The notes: a model not told the origin generated them from the letters alone. A stretch of 64,000 nt of DNA from Pseudozobellia thermophila (GCF_900141855.1 NZ_FQYU01000002.1:1054001-1118000); one strand, 5' to 3'; positions 37,117 to 45,880 are shown, counted from the first letter of the stretch. Translations and numbers: made by a program.

Positions 37117-37481
37117 GTGAAAGGTGTTTTGGAAAACTATTTTGAAGCTACCCCCGATTCCGATAAACCGTTTTATCAAAACTTTAAAGATAAGGGGCGA
37201 AATTGTACTGCTAAATCTACTAAAGTTTAAACAAACAGCTGATTATACCGATTTGCAACATCTAAGGCCCGAACAAGAAGTAGAAGGGAAAGAAGCTTAT
37301 AAATTATACCTTTACAGTACAATACCTCAGTTACAAAAAACAGGGGGAATAATCGTATATTATGGAAAAGGGAAAGATTTATCGATTGGACCTGCCACCG
37401 AAAAAATAGGATGCCATTTTATTGGTCAAACACCAATTGGTAATGAAGTTTATGGAATTTGCACAAAGTAAAGATTATTAA
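37117..37481 (+). pseudogene. DUF1330-like gene broken by frameshifts
   Basis: Three reading frames together spell one small protein. Frame one (from GTG 37117) gives ENYFEATPDSDKPFYQNFKD. Frame two (inside the 115-codon frame 37124-37471) gives EIVLLNLLKFKQTADYTDL and GKEAYKLYLYSTIPQL, the core pattern of DUF1330-type proteins (dimeric ferredoxin-like fold). Frame three gives LVKHQLVMKFMEFAQSKDY and stops at 37479-37481. Two frameshifts, near 37195 and near 37410, separate them. A sequencing or assembly error is possible but two independent events make decay likelier. Confidence 0.6.
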
Positions 37482-37579
37482 AAAAATGTAGGGTATTGTA
37501 TAGCGGCACTTAAAGACCCCGTTTGTTGCCTACCGCTAAAACAAGAACTTAGCTATGGAAATATGACTTTCAATCTTCC

Positions 37580-37831
37580 TTAATATTCTATAAGGCCTAT
37601 TTCAAGGTTATTTAATTTTCCATAGTTGAGAACCCCAAAAACATCAATACTATTGTAGCTTTCTATACGAAGTACTTTATCACAATCCTCTAAATCAAAA
37701 TTGATACGGTACTCAGGATATAATTGATTAAGGTCAGCTACTATCTTGCTGGCTAACTGTTGGTTGCCAACATTGGTTTTGAAAATCTCAACAATGGTTG
37801 AGGTAGTGTTTATTTGGGCATTAATTTTCAT
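37580..37831 (-). CDS. Small conserved hypothetical protein, ferredoxin-like fold
   Basis: An 83-residue protein counting from the Met at 37831 (MKINAQINTTSTIVEIFKTN). The frame extends ten codons further but would then overlap the upstream gene. Its pattern, an N-terminal beta strand with IFKTNV, then a helix and NFDLEDCDKVLRIES, is known from many short Bacteroidota proteins of unknown function and resembles a heavy-metal-associated-like alpha/beta fold, although no CxxC metal motif is present. It lies in an AT-rich cluster of four small genes on one strand. Confidence 0.65.
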   Translation of the reverse strand: MKINAQINTTSTIVEIFKTNVGNQQLASKIVADLNQLYPEYRINFDLEDCDKVLRIESYNSIDVFGVLNYGKLNNLEIGLIEY

Positions 37832-37845
37832 TTTCTTCAAGCGAT

Positions 37846-38223
37846 TTATACTTCCAGACAATAGGAGGTAATGGCTTTTACCTTTTCACCCTTTGTGCTT
37901 TGAAAAACATAAAAATCGGAAAACGCATATCGCTTTCCGTTTTCCATGGTCATCCATCCGTTTGCAGCCCCTTCCTTTCCATGGGACAGTATTTGGTCTA
38001 ATATCAGTTCTGAGGCTTTGACGGATTGTATTTTTTCCAACTCCTCGGCAAACACTTCTATTCCTTCCATTGTCTTGTCCCCGATAATGTGCCAAACTAT
38101 ATCATCCGTAACATTTTCAATTAAAAAGGCTATATCGCCTTTGGCAAAGGCAATATTGTATTGTTTTATAAATTCCATTTTGGGTGAATTGCCACAGTTG
38201 GGGCTGGATACTATTTTGGTCAT
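37846..38223 (-). CDS. SnoaL-like / NTF2-like protein
   Basis: A 125-residue protein with the NTF2-like cone fold of SnoaL-type proteins: a first helix FIKQYNIAFAKGDIAFLIENV, the strand DDIVWHIIGDKTMEG, and later KRYAFSDFYVFQST and KVKAITSYC. Proteins of this type act as small isomerases, hydrolases or binding proteins; no specific substrate can be suggested. It is followed on the same strand by the small hypothetical gene and preceded by a VOC family gene, 21 bases away. Base composition is lower in G+C than the flanking genome. Confidence 0.75.
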   Translation of the reverse strand: MTKIVSSPNCGNSPKMEFIKQYNIAFAKGDIAFLIENVTDDIVWHIIGDKTMEGIEVFAEELEKIQSVKASELILDQILSHGKEGAANGWMTMENGKRYAFSDFYVFQSTKGEKVKAITSYCLEV

Positions 38224-38244
38224 TTTGGAATCCTATTATTTTCC

Positions 38245-38628
38245 CTAGTTCATAGAGTGAAATCCTATCGAGTTTCCATCACTATCCTTAACGATAGATA
38301 TAAAACCGTGCTCCCCGATAGCCGTTTTGGGTTGAATAATTTCCGCCCCATTTTCCGATGCCCTATTTTCCAAGATTCTACAATCTTCACAACCAAAATA
38401 AACGAGACTTCCATTTACAGAAGGTGTTATCCCTTCCATTTTCACCAAAGCACCGGCTGCACCGTAATTTTCCATATCATTCGGAAAACATTTCATTTGA
38501 ACATTTTTATTTGTTGGGTCGCTCATATCTTCCAGTGTTACTTGAAGTACATTTTGGTAAAACTTTGCCGCTCTATCCATATCATTTACATAGATCTCGA
38601 ACCATACCACAGGGTTAAATTTTTTCAT
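38245..38628 (-). CDS. VOC family (glyoxalase/bleomycin-resistance-like) protein
   Basis: A 127-residue VOC superfamily protein with two beta-alpha-beta-beta-beta units. The first starts with NPVVWFEIYVNDMDRAAKFY and the second with NGSLVYFGCEDCRILENRA and ends in ISIVKDSDGNSIGFHSMN. Such proteins usually bind a divalent metal; the metal ligands are not obvious, and the family includes many members with unknown substrate. It belongs to the AT-rich cluster between the sugar locus and the tRNA genes. Confidence 0.8.
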   Translation of the reverse strand: MKKFNPVVWFEIYVNDMDRAAKFYQNVLQVTLEDMSDPTNKNVQMKCFPNDMENYGAAGALVKMEGITPSVNGSLVYFGCEDCRILENRASENGAEIIQPKTAIGEHGFISIVKDSDGNSIGFHSMN

Positions 38629-38692
38629 CTTTTGTATCTTTTGAATTTGTAGTATGACAAAAGTGAAAAAAGAAAAACAATAAAATCTTGCC

Positions 38693-39286
38693 CTATGACA
38701 AGTTCTCTCTTTGAGATAATACTTCTTTTCTTATTCTGCTCAAGGAAGTATCGGTGATTCCCAAATAAGTAGCGATGTATTTTAACGGCACTTCTTTAAT
38801 GATTTGGGGCCTTTCTTGCACCAAATTTAAATATCGTTGTGAGGCACTTTGTGTATGCATAGTAACCGCACGATGTTTTGCCATAAACAGTTGCTGGGAC
38901 ATCCAACTTCGACCCCATTCGGTAAAGCCTTCTATAGTACTGTACAAATCTTGAAAATCGTTGAATTTAATTTTATAGACTTCGCAGTCTGTCAATGCCT
39001 GAATGGTTTCCTTTGAAGGGATACGAAGAAATAATGAGGCAACTTCGATGAGAATATCATTAGGGCCAAAAAAATCAGTGGTGATTTGATTGCCTTTATA
39101 ATCAATAACATATGAGCGAAACAAACCTCTTTTAATGAGATAGTACTCGTTACTGACTTTAGCTTCCTTCAGTATGATCTCATTCTTTGAAAACTCAACT
39201 TTTGTATGGGCATCAATTATGTTCTTATATTCTTCTTTTTTAATGTTGGGGTGATTGTATATGTTTTCAAAGAAATCAGCCTTCAT
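38693..39286 (-). CDS. Crp/Fnr family transcriptional regulator
   Basis: A 197-residue protein with an N-terminal cyclic-nucleotide-binding-like domain (about 20-120, SKNEIILKEAKVSNEYYLIKR and DFFGPNDIL) and a C-terminal winged helix (about 145-190, VPLKYIATYLGITDTSLSRIR). It lacks Fe-S cysteines of Fnr. This is the common short Crp-like regulator of Bacteroidota, often placed next to the small enzyme genes it controls, so it may control the three downstream genes. Base composition is AT-rich like its neighbours. Confidence 0.85.
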   Translation of the reverse strand: MKADFFENIYNHPNIKKEEYKNIIDAHTKVEFSKNEIILKEAKVSNEYYLIKRGLFRSYVIDYKGNQITTDFFGPNDILIEVASLFLRIPSKETIQALTDCEVYKIKFNDFQDLYSTIEGFTEWGRSWMSQQLFMAKHRAVTMHTQSASQRYLNLVQERPQIIKEVPLKYIATYLGITDTSLSRIRKEVLSQRENLS

Positions 39287-39423
39287 AAAACTATGTTTTT
39301 AGATAAAAATCCAATTTATTTGGCACCCAATTCAATCCCTTATATAATGTAATACTCAAGTACCTTTGCCTTTATAACCTTTAGGATTCCCAAATTTAAA
39401 GATTTATTCCCTACTCCTTCAGG

Positions 39424-39717
39424 GTGTTAGCTATAGTAGATAACTTTAGTCGCAAGTGCTTGACCATACATGCCGGAAAGTCCCTCAAGGGAAGCGATGT
39501 CGTGGAGGTGATGGAAACGATTACTTTTGGAAACGAAGTACTGCCAAAGCGTATCAAAGTGGACGACGGGAGCGAGTTCATCAGTAAGGTATTGGAAGAA
39601 TGGGCCTATGGGAACGGGGTGGAGCTGGACTTCCCAAGGCCTGGAAAACCTACCGATAATCCGTTTATCGAGAGCTTCAACGATTCGTTCAGGGACGAGT
39701 GGGTCTGTAAATTAAAA
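39424..39717 (+). mobile_element. IS3-family transposase fragment (integrase core)
   Basis: The reading frame begins abruptly inside an rve integrase core: VLAIVDNFSRKCLTIHAG, VDDGSEFISKVLEEWAY, and FPRPGKPTDNPFIESFNDSF followed by RDEW. Two of the three catalytic acids are visible (Asp in IVDNF is the second-strand region; Glu in NPFIES). The N-terminal part and the first orf of the element are missing, and after RDEWVCK the frame runs into unrelated sequence. It is a dead remnant. A perfect 32-base palindrome lies 14 bases further on. Confidence 0.75.
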
Positions 39718-39730
39718 CTCTGCGGTCTAT

Positions 39731-39762
39731 CAATCCCTTTGGGGCTAGCCCCAAAGGGATTG
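39731..39762. repeat. Perfect 32-base palindrome
   Basis: The half CAATCCCTTTGGGGCT (39731-39746) is followed directly by its exact reverse complement (39747-39762), with no spacer. It lies at the junction where similarity to the transposase fragment ends. It may be a joined pair of inverted repeat ends, a target-site structure or a hairpin. No T run follows. Confidence 0.8.
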
Positions 39763-40033
39763 GGATTTACTTCCAAGGGTATCCTTTCCCCAAATTCAAT
39801 ATCAAAGTTGCCGGACCACCAGGCCCCAATTCTGGATGGGCCAGGTCCATTTCTTATCGATGTTCCCGGCTGCCAGATAGACCCGGCTTCCAAAACAATT
39901 TTGGATAGTTGAATCACTCCTCAAAAAAGGGAAGGGATAGGAAAGTGTTCAAGAACAGATAGGTCGTCAACCTCCATATAGCCAATCCATGGTTTTGATA
40001 AAAAACAATCTTCCATAAACCCTTAAAAACAAA

Positions 40034-40063
40034 AAATCCGATTACAATTGTAATCGGATTTTC
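40034..40063 (-). terminator. Terminator of the tRNA operon
   Basis: AAAATCCGATTAC (40034-40046) and its exact complement (40051-40063) surround an AATT loop. It lies just downstream of the minus-strand tRNA genes and has A/T runs on both sides, so it can work in either direction. Confidence 0.75.
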
Positions 40064-40068
40064 TCGGT

Positions 40069-40143
40069 CGGGGTGGCAGGATTCGAACCTGCGGCCTCCT
40101 GCTCCCAAAGCAGGCGCGATAACCGGGCTACGCTACACCCCGA
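40069..40143 (-). tRNA. tRNA-Pro (anticodon TGG)
   Basis: Cloverleaf read on the minus strand: acceptor CGGGGTG paired with CACCCCG, anticodon stem CCTGC/GCAGG with loop TTTGGGA (anticodon TGG), T arm with GGTTCGAATCC. Discriminator A; CCA is not encoded. It decodes CCA and, by wobble, other proline codons. Confidence 0.95.
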
Positions 40144-40160
40144 GGTATGTTGGAAAAAGC

Positions 40161-40244
40161 GGAGAGACCGGGACTCGAACCCGGGCAGCACTTACGCGCT
40201 GACAGATTAGCAATCTGCTCCGTTACCACTCCGGCACCTCTCCT
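40161..40244 (-). tRNA. tRNA-Ser (anticodon GCT)
   Basis: Cloverleaf read on the minus strand: acceptor GGAGAGG paired with TCTCTCC (one G-T pair), anticodon loop TTGCTAA (anticodon GCT, for AGC/AGU), a long variable arm (GTCAGCGCGTAAGTGCTG region) typical of tRNA-Ser, and T arm GGTTCGAGTCC. Discriminator G; CCA is not encoded. Confidence 0.95.
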
Positions 40245-40369
40245 AAATAATTCTCTCTATGAACGTTCCCGAATTCCGTCGGGCTAAATTGCGGATGCAA
40301 ATGTAATTTATCAAAACGGGTATCGCAACTATTTTAAACACTTTTTTTCAATACAAAACCAGTTGGCTG

Positions 40370-42418
40370 TCACTCAGGATATTCCACCCTCAAATGGTAA
40401 ATATTGGTCAGTTTCTGCTTAAAGATCTTCTTGATGCTTTCGATTTCCTTAAAGGTAATATTCGCATTTAAAAATTGCCCCGCCCGCATCTGGCCGTCGA
40501 TAATTTTTTCCACAAAATCGTTGATAACGGTAAAAGTCGGGTTTTTTAGACTTTTTGAGGCGGCCTCTACCGAATCCGCCATCATGAGGATGGCCGTTTC
40601 CTTTGAAAAGGGCGTGGGACCAGGATACCTAAATTCGCGCTCATCGGTATCCGGATTCCTCTCTTTTTCCTTCATATAAAAGTAGTAAACCAAGGTCGTT
40701 CCATGGTGCGAACGTATAAAATCGATGACCCTATCGGGAATGTTGTTTTTTTTGGCAATCTCGATCCCATTGATCACGTGGTCTATAATTATCCGGCCAC
40801 TATCTTTGGGCGACAACTCATCGTGCGGGTTGACATTGGTGATCTGGTTTTCGGTAAAGTAGGTAGGGTTGCCCATTTTACCTATATCGTGGTACAAGGC
40901 CCCTACCCTGACCAACATCGCATTGGCCCCGATTTCATTGGCCGCGGCTTCGGCCAAGTTGGCCACCTGTAAGGAGTGGTGAAACGTTCCCGGTGCCTTG
41001 TTCGAAAGCTCTTTCAGCAATTTTGAGTTGGTATCCGACAACTCGAGCAGCGAAACATCCGAAACCAGACCGAACAATTTTTCATATATATAGATCATGG
41101 GCTGTACGAACAGGGTAATCATACCGTTCAACAAAAACAGCCCTAGGGTAAACCATGCTATATTGTCCAAATTGCCTTCGTGTATGATATGAAATGCCAA
41201 ATACCCTACCACATAGATCAAGGTAATCTGCCCCACGGAGATAAAGAGATTGGCCCGCTTGTATAGCTCGGAAACGGTTAAAATGGTTACCACCCCCACT
41301 ATGATCTGTAGAAAGATATACTCAAAACTGTTGGGCACCACGAAGCCCAGGATAAGAATGGTCAGCACATGGACAAAGAGGCCCAAACGGGCATCGAAAA
41401 AGGTTTTTAAGATCAGCGGCAAGATGCACAAGGGTACGACGAAAACATAGGCCTCGTCGTATTTTACCACCATGGTCGTGATAAAGACCATAAAAAGGAT
41501 GTTAAAGAAGATAAAGGTCACCTTGGTATTGTGCTCAAATATATCAGGCCTGTATTTTTTCAAAAAGAGAAAAAGCATGAGCAAGACCAGTGCGACGAGA
41601 ACCGTGTACCCAAAAAGAATAAAGTAATAGTTGTTGGCGGCCCACAGTTCCGACTCGTATTCCGTCTTTAGCGAGTTTAGGATATCGAGGTTCTCGGCCT
41701 CTACCACCTCGCCCTTGGCGATAATCAATTTGCCTTCGTCAACGGTGCCCCGCGTGTGCGAAATTTTCGAAAGTTCATCCTGCAATCCGCGCTCCGACAG
41801 GTCGGCGTCATAGAACACATTGGGACGGACCAAATCAAAGAAGAGCTCCTTATAGTCTTTGGTATAGGCTTCAAGTCGGTTTGCCTTAAGAATTTGATCG
41901 ATGACCCCGTCCAAGTTTTGCGGATGCAAGAGTTTACCGGGTTTTATCCGTTGGGCCTCGTTACTGCGAATAAGATAGGTCTGCCCTTCGGTGCGCTCGG
42001 TATTTGACTTCATGACGATACCGTTTTCGTAAAGGCTATCGAGAATGGCCCTACCCGCCGATTTAAGGACCTTGAGTTGGGCCGGGGCAAAATCGTCGGA
42101 GTTGAACAATGAGGGAAAGCCCCGTTCAAAATCTTGATAGACCTCCCTTCGTATCGAATCGTCGTATCGGTAGTAAATATCCTGTTGCCTCCTTATCGCC
42201 TCCTGCTCACGGGCAATTTCCTCGGCCCCTTTTTTTATCGAAAAATCAAAGGGGGCGTACAAGTTTTCGTACTGCCATGGTTTTCCCTTTTGAAACTCAT
42301 ATTTGAACTTTCCCCCTTTTGGAAAGAAAAACACGATACAAGCCACCGACACTACATAAAGAAAGTACTTGTAGATAAGGGATTGGTTCTTAAAAAGGTT
42401 GTCAAGAAATTTTCGCAT
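40370..42418 (-). CDS. 7TM-HD family cyclic-di-AMP phosphodiesterase (PgpH-like)
   Basis: A 682-residue membrane protein with the PgpH architecture: an N-terminal membrane helix (about 18-35), an extracytoplasmic 7TMR-HDED domain (about 60-265), seven membrane helices (about 270-460) and a cytoplasmic HD domain with FHHSLQVANLAEAAANE, GALYHDIGKMGNP and SHHGTTLVYYFY. PgpH hydrolyses the second messenger cyclic di-AMP, which controls potassium and osmotic balance. The HD metal ligands appear intact. It diverges from the thiolase gene. The gene stands alone between the tRNA pair and the thiolase. Confidence 0.92.
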   Translation of the reverse strand: MRKFLDNLFKNQSLIYKYFLYVVSVACIVFFFPKGGKFKYEFQKGKPWQYENLYAPFDFSIKKGAEEIAREQEAIRRQQDIYYRYDDSIRREVYQDFERGFPSLFNSDDFAPAQLKVLKSAGRAILDSLYENGIVMKSNTERTEGQTYLIRSNEAQRIKPGKLLHPQNLDGVIDQILKANRLEAYTKDYKELFFDLVRPNVFYDADLSERGLQDELSKISHTRGTVDEGKLIIAKGEVVEAENLDILNSLKTEYESELWAANNYYFILFGYTVLVALVLLMLFLFLKKYRPDIFEHNTKVTFIFFNILFMVFITTMVVKYDEAYVFVVPLCILPLILKTFFDARLGLFVHVLTILILGFVVPNSFEYIFLQIIVGVVTILTVSELYKRANLFISVGQITLIYVVGYLAFHIIHEGNLDNIAWFTLGLFLLNGMITLFVQPMIYIYEKLFGLVSDVSLLELSDTNSKLLKELSNKAPGTFHHSLQVANLAEAAANEIGANAMLVRVGALYHDIGKMGNPTYFTENQITNVNPHDELSPKDSGRIIIDHVINGIEIAKKNNIPDRVIDFIRSHHGTTLVYYFYMKEKERNPDTDEREFRYPGPTPFSKETAILMMADSVEAASKSLKNPTFTVINDFVEKIIDGQMRAGQFLNANITFKEIESIKKIFKQKLTNIYHLRVEYPE

Positions 42419-42533
42419 GTTAGCGGTATCTGCTCCAAAAATAGAAAATTAAACATTGAAAGATAGCTTTTGAACCGGTCAGGCACAACATTCTTCTTTA
42501 TTTTCTTATTTTCGCAATAACTAAATTTTTCGA

Positions 42534-43706
42534 ATGAAAGAGGTTGTAATTGTCTCGGCGGTACGTACTCCCATAGGGAGTTTTATGGGTGCATTATCGT
42601 CTGTGCCCGCCCCGAAATTAGGGGCTATCGCCATAAAGGGAGCATTGGAAAAAATAGGTTTGTCACCAGATGCCGTTGAAGAAGTCTTGATGGGCAACGT
42701 AGTACAGGCCGGTACGGGCCAGGCACCTGCCCGGCAGGCGGCCATCTATGCCGGATTGCCCGAAAGCACACCCTGCACGACCATAAACAAAGTTTGTGCC
42801 TCGGGAATGAAGGCGGTAATGCAGGCGGCACAGGCCATCGCTTTGGGCGATATATCCATCGCCGTGGCCGGAGGGATGGAAAACATGAGCCTGATACCCC
42901 ATTATGTACATTTGCGAAACGGACAAAAGTTCGGTCCTACCACATTGATCGACGGGATGCAAAAAGACGGCCTTGTCGACGTATACGACCAGAACGCCAT
43001 GGGGGTTTGTGCCGATGCATGTGCCAAAGAATACGACTTCAGCCGCGAAGACCAAGACAATTTTGCCGTACAGTCGTACGAACGATCGGCCGAGGCTTGG
43101 AAAAACGGCAAATTTAAGGACGAGGTTGTTCCTGTCGAAGTTCCACAGCGCAGGGGCGAACCCATTACGGTCGCGGAAGACGAAGAATACAAAAACGTAA
43201 AAATCGATAAAATACCCCATCTGCGTCCGGCATTCTCGAAAGACGGGACGGTTACCGCGGCCAATGCCTCTACCATCAACGACGGAGCGGCCGCATTGGT
43301 CCTTATGAGTGCCGAAAAGGCAAAGGAACTCAACCTGGCCCCATTGGCCTCCATCAAGGGCTACGCCGATGCCGCACAGGAACCCAAATGGTTTACCACC
43401 GCTCCGGCAAAAGCCTTGCCCAAAGCACTGGCCAAGGCCGGTATTTCTATTGAAAACGTAGATTACTTCGAGTTTAACGAGGCCTTTTCGGTGGTAGGCC
43501 TGGCCAATATGAAGCTATTGGGACTCTCGGACAAAAACGTCAACGTCAACGGTGGTGCGGTATCGCTCGGACATCCCCTTGGTTGTTCAGGCGCCCGGAT
43601 CATTGTTACGCTCCTAAACGTGCTGGCGCAAAACAATGCCAAAATCGGGGCCGCGGCCATATGTAATGGCGGCGGAGGGGCCTCTGCCATAGTTGTCGAA
43701 CGATAA
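42534..43706 (+). CDS. Acetyl-CoA C-acetyltransferase (thiolase)
   Basis: A 390-residue thiolase II-type enzyme that condenses two acetyl-CoA to acetoacetyl-CoA or runs the reverse reaction. The active residues are present: Cys88 in NKVCASGMKA, His347 in GHPLGCSG and Cys377 in CNGGGGAS, with NEAFSVV as the fourth loop. Length is typical. It lies 26 bases upstream of the NlpC/P60-like gene, so the two may share a transcript. Confidence 0.94.
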   Translation: MKEVVIVSAVRTPIGSFMGALSSVPAPKLGAIAIKGALEKIGLSPDAVEEVLMGNVVQAGTGQAPARQAAIYAGLPESTPCTTINKVCASGMKAVMQAAQAIALGDISIAVAGGMENMSLIPHYVHLRNGQKFGPTTLIDGMQKDGLVDVYDQNAMGVCADACAKEYDFSREDQDNFAVQSYERSAEAWKNGKFKDEVVPVEVPQRRGEPITVAEDEEYKNVKIDKIPHLRPAFSKDGTVTAANASTINDGAAALVLMSAEKAKELNLAPLASIKGYADAAQEPKWFTTAPAKALPKALAKAGISIENVDYFEFNEAFSVVGLANMKLLGLSDKNVNVNGGAVSLGHPLGCSGARIIVTLLNVLAQNNAKIGAAAICNGGGGASAIVVER

Positions 43707-43732
43707 TTCCGTATTCCACTCCTTTATACTCC

Positions 43733-44485
43733 ATGCAATACGGTATTTGTCACCTTAGTTTAGTTTCAGTCAGGGCCCAGGCGACCGATTCGTCCGAAAT
43801 GGTCTCCCAGCTGCTGTACGGCGAACATTTTAAGGTACTCGAACAGCGCAAGTATTGGAGCCGTGTCCGAATCGCCTTCGACCAATGCGAAGGCTGGGTC
43901 TTAAACCAACAGATCACCTTGATCGACGAAGAGGCCTATACCGCTATTGAGGCAAAAAAAAGCTTAAAATACGCCTGCGACTTGGTTTCATTCGTAGAAA
44001 TGCAAGGTTCCGTCCTCCTACCGATCGTCCTAGGTTCCACGGTTAGCCACACCGGTCAACTTTCGCACACTTTCGACGGCAACTTTTTCCAAGGAAAGAA
44101 AAAGAAGACAGGGCTCATCGAAACGGCCCTGCTCTATTTGAACGCCCCTTTTCAATGGGGCGGCAAAAGTCCCTTTGGCATCGATGCGTCGGCCTTTACC
44201 CAAATGGTCTATAAAATCAATGGCTACAAACTTCTACGAAAGGCATCGGAACAATCGAGCCAAGGGCGACCCCTCAGTTTTATCGAAGAGAGCGAGGCCG
44301 GCGACCTGGCCTTTTTCGACAATAACGACGGGGAGATATATCATGTGGGAATTATTATGGACAATAATTATATCATTCACGTAGACGGCAAGGTACGTAT
44401 CGACCGTTTAGACCACACCGGCATCTTTAATGTAGATACTTCAAAGTACTCCTTTAAACTAAGGGTGATAAAGAAAGTTATTTAG
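43733..44485 (+). CDS. NlpC/P60-like protein with SH3 domain, catalytic Cys replaced by Ala
   Basis: A 250-residue protein with a bacterial SH3 domain (about 10-60, GICHLSLVSVRAQATDSSEM and WVLNQQITLID) and an NlpC/P60 domain (about 125-245). In cell-wall endopeptidases of this type the motif is GIDCSGFTQMV; here it reads GIDASAFTQMV, with Ala152 in place of the nucleophile (codon GCG) and a second Gly to Ala change. The His block EIYHVGII and a later HVDGKV are kept. No signal peptide is visible. It may bind rather than cut peptidoglycan peptides, or be recently inactivated. A convergent terminator follows. Confidence 0.85.
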   Translation: MQYGICHLSLVSVRAQATDSSEMVSQLLYGEHFKVLEQRKYWSRVRIAFDQCEGWVLNQQITLIDEEAYTAIEAKKSLKYACDLVSFVEMQGSVLLPIVLGSTVSHTGQLSHTFDGNFFQGKKKKTGLIETALLYLNAPFQWGGKSPFGIDASAFTQMVYKINGYKLLRKASEQSSQGRPLSFIEESEAGDLAFFDNNDGEIYHVGIIMDNNYIIHVDGKVRIDRLDHTGIFNVDTSKYSFKLRVIKKVI

Positions 44486-44512
44486 GCTGCTTTTTACCGA
44501 ACCATAAGGCAT

Positions 44513-44551
44513 AAAAAAAATCCTCCCGGTAGTCCCGGGAGGATTTTTTTT
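44513..44551. terminator. Bidirectional terminator between the NlpC/P60-like and TPR genes
   Basis: Stem TCCTCCCGG (44521-44529) and CCGGGAGGA (44535-44543) with a run of A before and a run of T after. It serves both convergent genes. Confidence 0.9.
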
Positions 44552-44569
44552 ATTTACCGATCGGTATGA

Positions 44570-45832
44570 TTACTCGCCCAATAGTTTTTTTATACGCATA
44601 AAGTTTTCGTTGTCGCCCATGGCACCGTAGATATTCTTTAACTGGGTAAGAATACTTTGGTTATCGGGATTGGTCTTTAAGGCATCTTCGAGCACTGAAG
44701 CACCTTCGAGAAAAAGCGAATCCTTTTGCTGCTTCAATTCATCGTACTTGGCAATATCGGCCTTAGAATTACCAAGGCTGTTCATCTCGTCGATAAGTGA
44801 GTTACCTTCGTTCACATAGGTAGTGGAAAGGTTCAATTGGGCATTGGTATAACTAGGGTTGATTTCCAAGGCCTTCTTGTATGCTACCCTTGCTTCCTCC
44901 AGATTGCCCTGCTCCATATTGATAACCCCAATGTTATAGTGTAGGTCGGCATTGTCGGGGGCCATGGCGGCCGCTTCGGCCATCAGCTCCTTGAACTTGT
45001 CCTTATCGCCCAATTTGTAATGAAGGTTTGCCTCGTTCAAGATAAGGTTTACATCGTCAGGATTGCTCGCCCGGGCAGCCTTGTAAGCTTCCAAAGCCTT
45101 GTCGTCCTTGCCCAATTGGGTATAGATCAAGGCGGTGTTCTTAACGATTTCGGCCTTTTTTGACGGGGTCTTTTCGTCAACGGGATCCTTGTAAGCCCCT
45201 GATTTGACCATCAAGTCCCTTTGGGTCTTGTCCATCTCCTCGACCTGGCCGGTCTCTACGTTGGTGGCCTTGTATACCACGCCGCTACCGTCGTAGCCTA
45301 TTTCCTGAAGCTCTTCGTAATACTTGAGGGCCTCTTCGTAATGCCCCCCATTTACGGCACTGCTCGCCGCATAGTAAAGGTAAGAGGTGTCTTGTGGACT
45401 GATCTTGTAGCTGGTATACAACTTCTCGGCCGCTTCCTTGAACTTTTTGTTTCCGTTATCCTCAACGGCCGAATTTACCAAGTCGGCACTAAGGGCCTTC
45501 ATATGCTGTTGGGTTTCGTCGGAATATTTCTTCTTTCCGCTTTTTTCCTCAAGTTCAAGAACTTTTTGAAAGGATGACGCGGCTTCTTCGAAGGCGCTGT
45601 TGTCACCTTTCTTGGCCAACTCGGCATAAGCCTTACCACGGGTAAAGTAATACTGGACCTGTAACTTTTCATCAGCACCGGAAATGGAACCCGATACAGC
45701 CTCAAGAGCCGTTTTTGCGGCTCCGGCGTTGCCTCCCTTCAGGGCCTTTTCGGCCGCTTTGATTTCATTCTTCTGCGCGAAGCCTACCATTGAGAAACAT
45801 AGACTTGCAAGTATTAAAAATTTAGTTTTCAT
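44570..45832 (-). CDS. Tetratricopeptide repeat protein, exported
   Basis: A 420-residue protein with a signal peptide (about 1-20, LASLCFSMVGFAQK) and several TPR units along its length, for example YTQLGKDDKALEAYKAARA, LHYNIGVINMEQGNLEEARV and YKKALEINPSYTNAQLNL. TPR proteins act as scaffolds, here probably in the periplasm. In Flavobacteriia a protein of this kind is commonly encoded just downstream of gyrA, as here (48 bases). No partner or substrate is apparent. Confidence 0.9.
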   Translation of the reverse strand: MKTKFLILASLCFSMVGFAQKNEIKAAEKALKGGNAGAAKTALEAVSGSISGADEKLQVQYYFTRGKAYAELAKKGDNSAFEEAASSFQKVLELEEKSGKKKYSDETQQHMKALSADLVNSAVEDNGNKKFKEAAEKLYTSYKISPQDTSYLYYAASSAVNGGHYEEALKYYEELQEIGYDGSGVVYKATNVETGQVEEMDKTQRDLMVKSGAYKDPVDEKTPSKKAEIVKNTALIYTQLGKDDKALEAYKAARASNPDDVNLILNEANLHYKLGDKDKFKELMAEAAAMAPDNADLHYNIGVINMEQGNLEEARVAYKKALEINPSYTNAQLNLSTTYVNEGNSLIDEMNSLGNSKADIAKYDELKQQKDSLFLEGASVLEDALKTNPDNQSILTQLKNIYGAMGDNENFMRIKKLLGE

Positions 45833-45880
45833 TTTTCTGATTCAATTAATTAAATGTTAGTGTTTACAACTTGTTATAAA

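Noticed and set aside
37124-37471. 115-codon frame taken as an intact gene
   Set aside because: Only its middle matches the DUF1330-like pattern; both ends continue in other frames, so it is part of a pseudogene.
39914-40108. 64-codon minus-strand frame
   Set aside because: Runs through the tRNA-Pro gene and its terminator; not a protein gene.
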